64,000 bases of DNA, from the NCBI GenBank assembly GCA_036936605.1, contig JAUPFV010000002.1:318820893-318884892 (forward strand), written 5' to 3'. A program made the translations under genes and the position numbers. The first letter of the stretch is position 1; each line of letters begins with the position of its first letter. Origin of the DNA: Limnanthes douglasii subsp. nivea. Its lineage: Eukaryota; Streptophyta; Magnoliopsida; Brassicales; Limnanthaceae. Of this stretch, positions 33,129 through 44,208 are shown piece by piece. The notes below the pieces were generated by a model. It saw nothing but the letters and a program-made list of their open reading frames with translations, was not told the origin of the DNA and ran no database searches.

Positions 33129-33508
33129 TAAAGAATTCAGAAATAGCTCTAGGGTAATTTTGTGTTACGAGAATCTTTTAATGTTAAAATGGTCTTTAGT
33201 TCTTTGTTAAGGAGCCTTTTTAGAGAGAGAAAGTGAGAGCTAGACTAATTAGAGAGAAAACGTATTATTATAATAATCCTGGAATCTATAAAGCGTGTGT
33301 GGTCCTTTTATAGTACAATTATGGGTCCCACACACTTTAATTCCCACTTATTACATCCTCGGTCCTTATATTTTTCCACCTCTTTATAATAACTATTTCT
33401 ATTGTATTCTTTACAATTCTCCCCTAATACAACTAGTTATTTATTATTCTCTCATAATAAAACTATTTCTTTACAATTTTTCCATACGTCTTTTATTCTC
33501 CCTCATCA
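33129..33508 (-). repeat. Element A 5' LTR
   Basis: 380 bp, plus-strand limits TAAAGAATTC and CCCTCATCA, with outer flank AGAAG. It is the uninterrupted partner that defines the insertion in the 3' LTR. The inner end reads TTTA where the 3' copy reads TTCA. Confidence 0.92.
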
Positions 33509-33513
33509 AGAAG

Positions 33514-33771
33514 AATTAACTATCCAATCTTATGTAACGAAGGCTTATACTTTCGAGATAAATAATAGCCTTAAATTCTGTAGGAGATTGATTGTACTTG
33601 AATTTACATTTTAACTTGTTCTTTAATGTCCGATTAGAAACCCAAGAAGCTGCACAATTTTGTTCACAAAAGATATTTTTTATTTTCATTTGAGATGATA
33701 TAAGATTTATGCATGATATTCTTAAGATGTCACGGTGTTAAACCAATATTGAACAATAACAAAGAATCAAT
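33514..33771. other. Host DNA right of element A, no gene
   Basis: AT-rich and unique within the window. Before A inserted it was continuous with 10801-11789. It may be the 3' flank of the exon-like frame at 33772-34016. Confidence 0.5.
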
Positions 33772-34016
33772 TTAAATATTGATCAACTTATAGTCATTGA
33801 ATTTACAAAATAATAGCTCTTCTAATAGATCTTTGGATTCAGCTATAATAGAAGAATTGTTTCCATAAAGATTACAGTTTGCAAAATTTAACTCTCTCAA
33901 ATTATTTGTAATGACAAATGCTCTACTAGCTTCCCCATTACATAAGCAAGAACCATTGTAATTTAATTTTAATCGGTTAAGTAATGGAAGGAACCATTTA
34001 ACATATGAATTTTTGA
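33772..34016 (-). pseudogene. Exon-like reading frame, possibly a leucine-rich repeat fragment
   Basis: The minus strand stays open for about 80 codons and lacks a Met start. It includes WFLPLLNRLKLNYNGSCL, FVITNNLRELNFANCNLYG and LLEELLFCKFNDYKLINI before a TAA at 33772-33774. The spacing of Leu with Asn-Cys resembles leucine-rich repeats of F-box or receptor type. A CAATTTCAG splice-acceptor-like sequence ends at 34017. It could be a last exon whose upstream part was separated by element F, or a gene relic. I do not recognise the gene. Confidence 0.35.
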
Positions 34017-34629
34017 CTGAAATTGATGAGGATGAGGCTTACATCGACTAATAGATCAGGTAATACCCGAGCATATGGAAATTAAAACAAGAAAGTGAAA
34101 CACGGTCAGGCAGACGTTTAATCAAGCAGGACGAGCAAGAGTTGATATCACCGAGCAGAGCAAATGAGAGTCGATGCTAAGATAAATTCCATAACCTTTG
34201 TCAAGAAAGAATAGAGCTGATCAAAGGTCATGACTGAGCAGAGGGGTAAAGACTCAACATAGCCATCAGACAACTCATGCAAAACTGACCGGGGTCGGTT
34301 ATCAAACTTGATGACAAAGGAAGCGGTTGGAAATGACATTAAATATCTAGTCAACCCCCTAAGCGCATAACGACTAAAGTAGTGGCCATAAATTTAAGCC
34401 CCACATCATAAATGTAAGTCTACGTGTACAGTCAGTGGACTTACGTACTAAGTAATGGTTTGTAAACGGCTAATAGAGATATAAATAAGCAGATAAACCT
34501 AAAATAGTGTAACTTCTCTTCTCTGATTAATAGAATTTTCTACTTGGCATTATCATTGTTATAATTTTCCATAACAAATTTGGTGTCGTATGTGGGAAAA
34601 CAAAGCACTTACAATAAGATTTCTCAACT

Positions 34630-36349
34630 ATGGTAGTAATTAGGTCAGGGATTGAGGGGGATGTTCCGGAGCAAAGTGGAGCAACGGTCCATCAAAGAGC
34701 GACGACAAACCCGTCGGTGAGGCAAAACCAACAGCCTCATATCACAACCACCAGCCATGATATGGTGGAAGCGATCCACGTTGATGGCATACCACAAGTA
34801 GGACAGTCAGCCGTCGCAATTGGAAATAGAAATCGCACCACCAGAAAATGCAGCGGTCCCAGTGTTCAAGACGCGACATCCGACAATCCAGTGGTGTTAC
34901 CGACGGTCCAACGGTTGGAACAACAACTCCAGAACTTGAAATAGGAGCATTTTAGGTTAGAATGTGAGCGGGATGCAAAAGAGCAGGTTCTGCACGCCAC
35001 CATATCCGGAATGAATGACGCCTACATGCACTAACGGTGAAAATGCAAGGAGCTAGCCGGGTGAACCACCAATCTGGACCTGATGTCAGTCGGGCTAACC
35101 GAGGGGATCGATCTTCCAAACGTGAGGACATGAAAAAAGGAGAAGGAAAAATTATGGGCAACAAACATTCTAAAAATGAGGAACCACGCCAAGAAACACG
35201 ACCTAGCGCATCAAAAAATGCCAGAGTGGACGCGGATGTACAGTATAATTAAGTACGAGCGAAGATGTCCACCTATATCCCGAAAGAGGCTCCATTCATT
35301 AAAAGAATCCTTTAATCCCAACTACCCACAAATTCGATCCTTTCATAATGGAAGCCTATGATGGAACAGGAGACCCGGAATGGTATCTGGAACAATTTTA
35401 CAATATGATGATGGTTTTTAACCCCGATGATGTTATGCTCTGTCGAGCTCTGTCTTTGACTCTCAAGGGTAACGCAATGGAGTGGTTCAACAATCTACCC
35501 AAGGGATCTATTTACGATTTTGTCGGCTTATGAAGAGCATTCAGAGAGAGATTCATGGGCAACAAGGAACTGCGACGTGAGCGAGATTCAATTATGGACC
35601 TATATCAAATGTGATGTGACTCATTGAAAAGTTATGTTAAACGATTTGGCCACTCTAGGAATGTTTTTCCAAATATAGAGGAAAATATAGTCGTTGCTTT
35701 TCTAAAGAGAGACCTCGATCGACGAGGAGAACTGTATACTGACCTGATTTGATTCCCGGTGGAAGAAGATTCACCGAATATGAAGGTTTCTAATCCCAAG
35801 GAAGAGTCATTCGACTGTAAAAAGACTCACGATAGGCCTCTTCTAGATAACATTCATCGAACAATGCACTGTGAGAACCCCCTCCAGATGATTCAGCCCG
35901 CTAACCAAGACCATCTCGGTCATTTAAGATAGAACAATTGAAGAACAGAGTACCAGACCTCGCAAGTAATGAACGCTCCTGGTTTTAAACGATCAAGTAA
36001 GTATTTCTTCTCTTACCATAATGACGATGGCCACATAATTGACGAATGTTGGCAGCTCAGAGAAGAAATTCAAAGATTGATAAACGGCGGTGAACTCGTC
36101 CAATTCATTAAGCAGCAATATCGTCGTCACTGGCCCAAACAGAAAGAGGAAACACATCTGGTTAACGAGTATAAGCCCCGCGAAGATGAACGGGAATATG
36201 TAGGAAAACAACAGTGGTTGCTCACCATTACGGGGGACATTTATGCACTGTTAACGGAGGACAATCCGAGGTGGCCAGTAATGCAGTCTCTGAAACCCGC
36301 AGAAGCTCGTCATCTCCTTTCACTATTGCATGAGGAAAATCTAATGTAG
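34630..36349 (+). pseudogene. Element F gag, broken
   Basis: The N-terminal piece 34630-34944 is Gln/Thr-rich and ends with a short coiled coil (PTVQRLEQQLQNLK). The gag core at 35340-35760 has FNPDDVMLCRALSLTLKGNA and EWFNNLPKGSIYDFVGL, then a TGA, a further piece with RERFMGNKELR and several stops. The C-terminal piece 35969-36349 has SYHNDDGHIIDECWQLREEI, an H-x-H-x-C zinc-like motif typical of this gag family. Confidence 0.8.
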
Positions 36350-36439
36350 CCAATAACTCAAATTCCAACAAGAGAACAATGATTGATCATAAAGTGCAGG
36401 CTATTGAAGCTTCGTCTTACCATAATTACCGAGATCATG

Positions 36440-38460
36440 TGGTAAATTTTACGTTCACGATGACAATCTGAAGGGGGTTAGCACGGCACATGAGGATGCA
36501 TTGAGAGTGAATCTGGACATTAGGGGAGTAATAATAACTCGAGTTTTGGTAAAGGGAGGTAGCTCGAAAATATCATATTTAAAGCTAGCTACAATCGAAT
36601 GCATAAAGTTTTTCCCTACAAACCTACCCAACGGACTTTGGTCAGATACGAAGGAAAGGCGTATCATTGCACGAGAGAGGTCGAGTTGATGGTTAAAGTG
36701 GGTTACGGGACCACAAAGAAATAGGTCAAGACCTTGTTTAAGATTTTGGATGCTCTTAGTTCCTACTACGCGATTATTGAGCGACCTTAGTTGCATAAGA
36801 TGGAGTCTATCTCATATAATTCAGACAATGTATCAAATATCCAGTGGAAAACGCGGTCGGAATCATCAGAGGAAGTCAACTGACTACAAAAATATGTTAC
36901 GCAGTCACGGTTGGCCCAACCAAGCCTTTTTTTTATAGCAATTAACTAGGTGAGGGGGTGCACGAGGGACCAATCAGAGCATCTACTCTGCCTGATCCCG
37001 TTAATGAACCACGAGAGATGGATCATCCCGATAAAGAGCCTTTTAACTCAGTTGAGAAGTTAGTGGCAGATGGGCGCACTTTACGACTAGGTGACAACTT
37101 GGATTCTCTTTTTAAGCAACTATTACTTGACCTATTAGGAAAAAAATTGAATTTTTTACGTGGGACACTAGCGATGTGACATGGGTTGACTATTTCATTA
37201 TCCGACATGAATTAGCAATCGATTCATACGACAAGCCGGTGCGGTAGAAATGACGATTTTTATATTCGACGAGCACGGTATCCAGTATGGTTGGCGAACC
37301 CAGTATTAGTAAAAAAGAAGAATGGTCAGTGGCGCATGTGCGTTTATTTCACCGATCTGAACCAAACATACCCCAAAGACGCATTTTCCCCTACCTCGTA
37401 TCGATCAACTAGTGGATTCAGTCCGGGTTGTGAATACCTCTATTTTATGGATCATGACTTAGATTATAATCAAATTTGGCTTAACCCATCAGACGAGGAG
37501 CACATGTCATTCCAAATTGAGCAAGGCTTGTACTTTTACACTATGATGTCGTTCGGTTTGAAAACTGTTGGTTCCATATGATGAGTCTGGATAACTTAAT
37601 CACTACTTACTGAGATTTCCGGACAAGGGCAGTTCGGACATAAACTTTCCACTGAACTATCCAGACAGGACAAAAGTAAAAAATGACTAAACACCTTCTC
37701 ACTAAGCTATGTGCTAATCAGCTTAATAAGTAAATGGGTCCTTAAACTTGACCCGGTTCCATAATTTGACTTGATAGCCCATGATTCCATAATTAAGGGT
37801 ATAAATACCCCAACTACTTTCATTAATGAGAGGGTGATGAAAACTTAATACAACCAGGCAGCTTAAATCTCTCACTACTTCACACTAAAACATTTAATAC
37901 TTTCTAAACTTTCCAAAACACTTGACAAAATTACCCTCAGCTCAAGATAAACCTCACCAGCACATACCAACACATTGTGAACCATATTTTCATAAAACAC
38001 TTGGGAAAATATATGGAGGCGTATATCGATGACATGATCGTCAAAACACACACAACTGATAAGCAGCTCAAGGTCCTTCAAACTTTTTTTGATCTACTGT
38101 AACAGTTTAATTTAAAGCTCAACCTGGTAAAATATTCTTTTGGCGTACAAAGTGAAAAATTCTTGGAGTATATAGTCAGTACAAAGGGCATTAAAGCTGA
38201 CCTCACCCAATTACAGGCAGTCATACAAATGGCACCACTAAGGAACATAAAAAAGTTCAATGTCTAACGGGACACCTAGTAGCCATGTCCTGCTTTATGT
38301 CCAAGGCTTCATATAAAAACTACCCTTACTTCGAAGTTTTCTGATGGGCTAAAAAATCCCCATGGACAAAAGAGTGCAACAGGGATTTCGAAGATCTAAT
38401 AAGCTATCTCACATCGCCAAAAATACTATTTGCACTAGAGTCGAAAAACTATAGAATTGT
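36440..38460 (+). pseudogene. Element F protease and reverse transcriptase, broken and truncated
   Basis: The protease relic at 36480-36690 reads GVIITRVLVKGGSSKISYLK, where the active-site Asp of the usual V-D-x-G-S-S is Lys. RT starts at about 37270 (NPVLVKKKNGQWRMCVYFTD, MMSFGLK) and is interrupted by a solo LTR at 37579. It resumes at 37960 with YIDDMIVKT intact and a decayed thumb (FGVQSEKFLEYIVSTKGI), then loses homology near 38455. RNase H and integrase are missing. Confidence 0.8.
37579..37959 (+). repeat. Solo LTR of the B/D family inside the RT of element F
   Basis: 381 bp, from TGATGAGTCTGG to AACCTCACCA, matching the LTRs of B and D. It lies between the coding for the PFGLK region and YQHIVN of the F RT, so it is a true insertion. 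The flanks CCATA and GCACA agree at only three of five positions. The surrounding coding frame suggests an original CCACA, each copy having one change. No internal sequence remains, so it formed by LTR-LTR recombination. Confidence 0.85.
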
Positions 38461-39304
38461 TTTTACGTTGGAGATATTTGAAATTTTATTTTTTATCTGC
38501 AACAAAAAAACATAATTATTTCGATAATGAGATTTATAGATTGTGAGTCTAATCGGTATAGAACATAGAAGATATAAACTGAAATGGATTTAAAAATTTA
38601 CCTAATTTTAAATTGAAAAAAAATATGTGGCGTGTCTCAAAAAATTATGCAATTAGAGAGGTAGATTTATTTTTATTTTTAAAAACCAATTTTGAACTAA
38701 TAGTTTAATTGAAACTTATTTTGATAAAAAAAATAGGATTTAAAAAGTATATAGGGATAGTTTTTTTTTTAAATTTTAATTTTGGACAAATAGATTAATT
38801 CAAACTTATTTTGATAAGTAAATAGGATTTAAAACTGGACTTCTCTTAAATACTATTTTTTTTAATGTATGTATCGGTAAAAAAACCCTATATTTATTTA
38901 ATAAACCATTGTAGATTGTTTTGTACAGAAGTCTTCGTGATCGCAGCATTACTCTTGAAACTATGACTTCAGTACAAGATCATGGGATTCAACACTAGCT
39001 AAAAGTGAGAAGTTAATGACGAAGAGTGAACGGTATTATCTATTAGCCAAAAACAAAGAACCAAAACAGCAACATTTTTTAATCTCATATTATATACGAC
39101 ATGCAACGGAGACGACCCAAAACTTTATTAAGCCACTTAAGTCAACCAGTTGCACCTCTAGCCGCATGTCCGAAACGAACTAGGCCGCGAATATAAACAG
39201 AGAAACTACCGGTCGAAAATGCAGAAGTGGAATTTCAAGTGAATTGCACTGTGAAAAGTAAAAGTCTTATTGGTTTTATCCAAGACCGTATAGAAGTAAT
39301 GGTT
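38461..39304. other. AT-rich spacer and 3' flank of the ENH1 gene
   Basis: No coding region is seen. T- and A-rich runs and diverged repeats of the TTGATAA(A/G)(T/A)AAATAGGATTTAAAA type occur at about 38720-38840. The last ~200 bp are less AT-rich and probably include the ENH1 3' untranslated region. Confidence 0.55.
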
Positions 39305-42121
39305 TCATTGAAGACCGTATAAAAGTAAAGCAGTAACTCCACCAATACCAGCAACTAGACCTATAATGACACCGATGGGAGGCAATCCTCCCCCAATTGC
39401 TCTTCCTGTGTTAACATCATACCCCGCAAATCTCTTTTTCGGTGCCAGACATTGAGGGCAAACATAATTTTCCGGCTGCGCCATGAAATCATATTTTAGT
39501 AGCAGGTCGAAGTTTGAACTCACAAAATGTTTCAAGCGAGAAAATAATAATTTATTACCTGTTCATCAAAAGGTTTCGACAATGTATATATGAAGCCACA
39601 ATCAAGGCAGATGTGAGACGCTTTAGCCTGTGAGCCAAGTGAGTGATTACTTGTAAGCAAAGCATGTAAAACAAACAGTTTAGTATGTCTATGTTATAAC
39701 TTGAGGGTGTTCAAAATATGGTGATTGCTCACCTTTTGAGCATCAGACAACTTTCTTCCAAAACGAGGAGGATGCGGCCGTTTTGGTAATCTCTTGACAT
39801 CTACAATTGTACCCCTGCATGCGCGAGAACATCGATACATAAGCTCTTAGCCGTATGTCTTTTCTGACCAACAAAACATGACATTGACAGCAATAGAACC
39901 TGATTATGATTACGTAGCTTCGAGGCAAATTGGACAGTAAGAAAAGTAAAAAGTCCACTCTCTAGAGTTTCAACTTTTAACATAGTGGCCTTCTCATGGC
40001 TCACACTTGATTTCGAAAACATTGTCAGTTATTTGCATATATAAGTTGGTGCTTAAAGCTGCAAGATATCATTCATAGACCGTCCTATGATGAAAATACT
40101 CAACACCTAATGCCAACCCTAGTATCAGACAAACAATATTGTTTGGTGTAGAAAGGCTTTTTGGCCTTATAGCAAAATGTAAATTTGCTGGTCAGACTTT
40201 TTAAATTTTAAGCCTACAAAAAAAGATTTTTAAGCTAAAAATACCTAACAATTAAAAACTTACTAGCTTCTTTCATTATTGACTAATTTTCCATCCATTT
40301 AGACATTGTTTTCATCAAAAACAAGTTTTAGTTTTTCGAGCTCTTGTCCTCACTTCATTTTGTAACTTAAAACTCAGTTTTTTGTTTCACACCAAACTCT
40401 CTAAAAACTAAATTATTTTATTCATATATGTTAGGCTAGTATTTTAGATTATAAAGTCTGCACCACACAATCCTGAATCAAAGACAGCAAACCTGCTGAC
40501 AACAAAGTAGACAGAGTCAGGTTTTGCTTGAATCGCAGTCTTGGTGAATCCTAGCTTATCAGCAGGCCAGAGTTCATCACCAAAGAAACTGCTCGTGTAA
40601 ACTACTTGATCCCCTGACTTTAGTCCTGCTTTCGCTGCATTCCCACCTCCATCAACAGCCTAAGTCAGACAGCATCAATCAACCAATTTCACTATAAAAA
40701 TTTTGATTATGCAACCGCGTTGTATCTATGTTCTTTTTAAGTGTAACTACAATAACCATAGCATTGCTTGATGTGCAAGGCTTCTTTGGATTATATCGCT
40801 AAAAGTACAACAAAAAGAGCTTCCAGTGAAGACAGGGTTAGTAGTGCTTAGGAACTTGTTTCTGCAGTGTATTTGCACAACATCAATATAAAATTCTACA
40901 GCAGATGCTGTGCCGCACAAGGGGTAGCAAATATCTGGCTCCAGGTCGGATTCATGTTGAACAAAAAGTTCATAACAGATAATAATTTTTCCTAACACAA
41001 ACTCGATCAGGATTCCCGACAGGTGTGTGTAAAACTTAAAACCAATATTTTGGTTGGTCCAAAATTTCTACATAAATTGGTAAATTTAAACACTATTTTT
41101 ACTCAATTCATATCTGATTTATATCAGAATCGAACTGGTTTGTAAGAATGTCCAATTTAGGGATGGCAATAGGCCGCTGACACATCCCAACCCAAACTCT
41201 TAAAATAAAATCCGGACCCAATCCGTCCTGTCCTGGTTCGGGTCAAAGTTTTCGAAGCTCAAACTCGTCTGAGCCCCCTCGCGCCGCCCTACCCCAGCCG
41301 AATAACTCAAATTTCTGTATATCCAACCCGAACCCGATCGACCGGGCCACGGATAACACAATCTTCCTTAAGAATACGAATGATTTTCTTTTGCTACCAA
41401 ATATATTATTTTTGTAAATAAAATTTAATTTAATTTTAAACGTAATTTTCAAAATAAATTTTTGATAAATCTTATTGTTATTATCTTGATCACGTCGAGT
41501 CGGGTTTTAGTGTTGGCTTAAACTATACGGGTTGGGGTGACCGGGTTTTGAAGAAGCTAAAAGAACTGAAGCTGAAGCTGGTAAGCTCGGTGGTTTTGAA
41601 TTTATAGCACTGGAAAACTCTAAGTATTTACAGGAATGGAAATTCAAGTTCGATAAATCAGTAATGACTGTGATCCAATCTAATACTTAATTTTCTTAAA
41701 AGAAAACAGCTACTCACAGTGATGACAACTACACCTCCTTGCTTTTGACCTAGAGTGAGACCCAACGGCTTATCAACCTCAACTTCGATATTCTTCGAAG
41801 CTGTAGTTCTCGCATTGATCTCAAATCCTCTTCTCGAACCGCTCTTCTTCTTCACAGTTGATATGGAGAAAACAGAAACAATGCCTCTCTTCGCTTCTTC
41901 GATCGAAACGCCTTGAAACACCGAATTTCTCTAGAGAGAGAGAGACAGAGAGAGAAATTGAATAGAATTACTAGTTTTTTTTTTGAAGTTCAAAATTTGA
42001 GAAAGAGAGGTATATTTACCTGGAAATGATAGGATTTGAATTGCAGTTTGGGAGATGGATTTGATGGGGATTTGACGAAGAGCGTAGTAGAGGAAGCACC
42101 TGCAAGTATAGCTGAGGACAT
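39305..42121 (-). CDS. ENH1: Plastid PDZ-rubredoxin membrane protein ENH1, six exons
   Basis: Exons on the minus strand are 42121-42020, 41930-41718, 40659-40493, 39814-39733, 39627-39559 and 39475-39305. All junctions are GT-AG, the frame stays open, and the product is 267 residues. Residues 1 to about 50 are Ser/Lys-rich (MSSAILAGASSTTLF), fitting a chloroplast transit peptide. A PDZ domain spans about 82-162 (IEVEVDKPLGLTLGQKQGG, GNAAKAGLKSGDQVVYTSSF). A basic Pro-rich linker follows (KRLPKRPHPPRFGRK), then a rubredoxin-like domain with CLDC (195-198) and CPQC (217-220). One membrane span lies at about 243-266 (VIIGLVAGIGGVTALLLYGL). This is the architecture and length of Arabidopsis ENH1 (enhancer of sos3-1), a plastid protein linked to salt tolerance and control of reactive oxygen; the iron site predicts electron transfer. 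The start at 42121 is preferred because it gives the transit peptide and a clean CAG|GTAAAT donor. An upstream ATG at 42260 is in another frame. The gene looks functional. Confidence 0.95.
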
Positions 42122-42530
42122 TGTGGAAGTTTGTGAAAGACGAGGTTAGGGATTCAGATTTTGTGTGTTGAAGATTATGGTGGACATGAAGGGTGTAGAA
42201 GATGGATAACTTTTTCGGCAATGGAGTGAGGAGCACACACGCGCCCATTTTTGCAACCACTAGTTGCTTCTTTTCTTTTGGTTTGAAAAAATTGTCCGTC
42301 TAGGAAAGACCGTATATTATTCCAATATAATCTTAAAAAATGATAATAACCGAAAACTTTAATGAGAAAATGTTATATGTTTCTGCTCGGTAACCAATAC
42401 GAAGGCTAAACATTAGTATTAGTTTTTATTTTTATATAGATTTCATATGAAATCATCATTAGTTTTTTATGTTTTATTTTCGTTTTTTTAGTGGTTTCTA
42501 ATATTTTAGAAATTTATATTATTAGTTCTC
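42122..42530 (-). promoter_or_regulatory. 5' leader and promoter region of ENH1
   Basis: Upstream of the start codon are two ATGs (42260 and 42248) in a different reading frame from ENH1. Either transcription starts downstream of them or they form an overlapping upstream frame. A GGGCGCGTG patch lies at about 42240-42248. Beyond 42300 the sequence becomes AT-rich with weak TATA-like sites near 42310. No firm start site can be placed. Confidence 0.35.
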
Positions 42531-43400
42531 GCATATGTAAGTGTTGAGAAGCTGATATCTCGCAACACAAAGATTAATATTTTGTCCCACTATTGGTCTC
42601 CAAAAATCTAAAACCCTAATTCGAGAAACATATAGTCTTCATCATAAATTTCTAATTTCATAACCACATTCTTCGGATTTTTAAAAGGTCAATAATGAGA
42701 AAAATATTGATATTTGGACTCCCACATGTCACATTCTCAATACTCACATGTTGGAGTGAACATTCGTGCACTTCGGTCAAAAACTGAATTTTTGGTCAGT
42801 TTCGGTTGAAACCGATCTTTTAATAAATAACGAAACCAAACTAAACTCAATTTTGGTTTTTAAAATGTCAAACCGAACTGAATACATAAAAATAAAAAAT
42901 AAAAACCAAACCGAATCGACCGAATTGCATCGGTTTGGTTCGGTTTTTCCTCACGCATACTCACTTTGTGTGGGGAACTAATAATGCTAATTTCTTAAAA
43001 CATAGGTGATTAATGAGAGACAAAAGTGAACATCGGGGACTAGTTTGATACAAACACGAAATATTGAGGACTAATGATGATTTTTAGCCCTTGCACATGT
43101 GAGTACTGACGGGCTAACACATGACAGATCAAATATCACCATTTGGTGTCACTGTTGGTCCCCTAAAAATCTAAAACCCTAATTCGAGAGACACATAGTC
43201 TTCTTCCTAAACCCCTAATTTCATAAACACATTATTCAGATTTTTAGGGGAGCAATAGTGAGGCAAAATATTAATGTTTGGGCTGACACATATCAGCTTC
43301 TCAATACTCCTATGTACAAAGGGACGAATAATGCGAATTTCTAAAACATAGGGGATCAGTGGGAGATAAAAGTAAACGTAATGTTTGAAGCATGATTATC
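42530..43400. repeat. Two direct copies of a dispersed repeat, the left one split by an insertion
   Basis: Copy 1 is 42530-42755 plus 42970-43040, and copy 2 is 43085-43400. Shared landmarks are AAAATCTAAAACCCTAATTC, an ACATAGTCTTC-like stretch, TTCTCAATACTC and GGGAC(T/G)AATAATGC. Copy 1 is interrupted by about 215 bp (42756-42970) rich in CCGAACC/GGTTCGGTTT motifs, which copy 2 lacks. It is probably a non-coding mobile element or tandem duplication. I cannot name the family. Confidence 0.6.
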
Positions 43401-43448
43401 ATTAGATTTGAACTGGATCGTGCTTTGTTTTGTGTAGAAATAGAAAAA

Positions 43449-43953
43449 ATGACTAAGTTTTACCTAACCGTGTGCGATGAATACCTACAGGTTATTTTGA
43501 AGGCCAAGAGAAAGTTAAAAGGTCTTATCACCAAGAGGAACTGTGCTCTATTTATGCTCCTCCTCGCATAAGGTTGATTATACATTTTATGTTAATGAAT
43601 TTGTTCATTATAAATTGTATAGATTGATGATATTTATAATTATTTATTATTATTATTATTATTATTTGCATTTTTTATGGTAGTTATTTTGTTTTAATTG
43701 TGGCCCAGATCTCATCCTGCAAGTACTTTTGATGTGAAACTATGACGGAAGGCCCATTCAGAACCATAAAGTGAATATCGAAGATATCCCACGCAACCAA
43801 CAGTGGCCTTGATATTGATATGAGACATTTGGAGCCTTGATATGTTGTGGTTGATTGTTTGATTGATAGGTCTTTGGATGTGCAACAACTTGCTGGTGTT
43901 GTAGCTATTAAATTACTATTGGACCTGATGTACCATTCGACCCTGGAAAAGAG
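43449..43953 (+). pseudogene. Cytosolic ascorbate peroxidase (APX) pseudogene fragment, first exons
   Basis: The first piece, 43449-43571, reads MTKFYLTVCDEYLQVILKAK and continues with KGLITKRNCALFMLLLA to a stop. It matches the APX N-terminus up to the start of the active-site helix, with Arg changed to Leu in the RLAW motif. The second piece, from a possible acceptor at 43708, has STFDVK, GPFRTIK, HATNSGLDIDMRHLEP and QQLAGVVAIK, then in another frame GPDVPFDPGKE, ending at a donor-like GAG|GTTTGT. These are consecutive APX segments past the distal region. A non-coding gap (43572-43708) at a natural exon boundary shows it came from genomic DNA and not from mRNA. Stops and frameshifts make it non-functional, and the active-site His segment is altered. 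Confidence 0.82.
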
Positions 43954-44190
43954 GTTTGTCAAACTTATGAACTCAATCCTAAACTACCTTATTAACTAGA
44001 ACTTCTACTAATTATTGACCAACTATTAGCTAGTGCCTTGAAATCTACCATAAATTTGATTTCGCATACATATGCTACTATTTGTTAGAATTATCATTGT
44101 ATAAATGTTATTTAAAAAATCTATGAATGTAACAAAAATGATGAAAATGTTGAAATTATGTTGTTAAATACTGATGGTCATATATATATT
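43954..44190. other. AT-rich DNA after the APX fragment
   Basis: I see no further APX exon and no other gene. It may include remnants of the next APX intron. Confidence 0.4.
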
Positions 44191-44208
44191 GTTAGGGTGG
44201 CGACCAAA

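Larger units (their letters stand above)
11790..33508 (-). mobile_element. Element A: Tat-lineage Ty3/gypsy LTR retrotransposon, nested host of element B
   Basis: The element reads on the minus strand. Its LTRs are 33129-33508 (5') and 11790-12812 (3', enlarged by an insertion). They are flanked by a perfect AGAAG target duplication (11785-11789 and 33509-33513). Inside, in order, are gag, protease, RT, RNase H, a second RNase H and integrase, then an antisense gene before the 3' LTR. The second RNase H together with an antisense extra gene places it in the Tat group. Element B (22092-32531) splits its gag. Without B and the LTR insertion, A is about 10.6 kb. All its genes are broken. Confidence 0.92.
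34024..38460 (+). mobile_element. Element F: truncated Ty3/gypsy retrotransposon, plus strand
   Basis: The 5' LTR is tentatively 34024-34576 (TGATGAGG to CCATAACA). A primer-site-like TTTGGTGTCGTATGTGGGAA follows, a variant of the TGGCGCCGTCTGTGGGAA type. The gag, protease and RT relics follow in order, and the element stops without integrase or 3' LTR near 38460. A solo LTR (37579-37959) interrupts the RT. It differs from A-E in gag and is heavily decayed, so it is the oldest-looking gypsy copy here. The left LTR limit is uncertain. Confidence 0.75.

Noticed and set aside
38461..39304. 3' LTR of element F
   Set aside because: I found no copy of the 34024-34576 sequence here; F appears truncated.
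41931..42260. A 109-residue open frame starting MVAKMGACVLLTPLPKKLS at the 5' end of ENH1
   Set aside because: It runs through the ENH1 first exon and first intron in another frame and has no family resemblance. The ENH1 frame with its transit peptide and clean splice donor explains the region.
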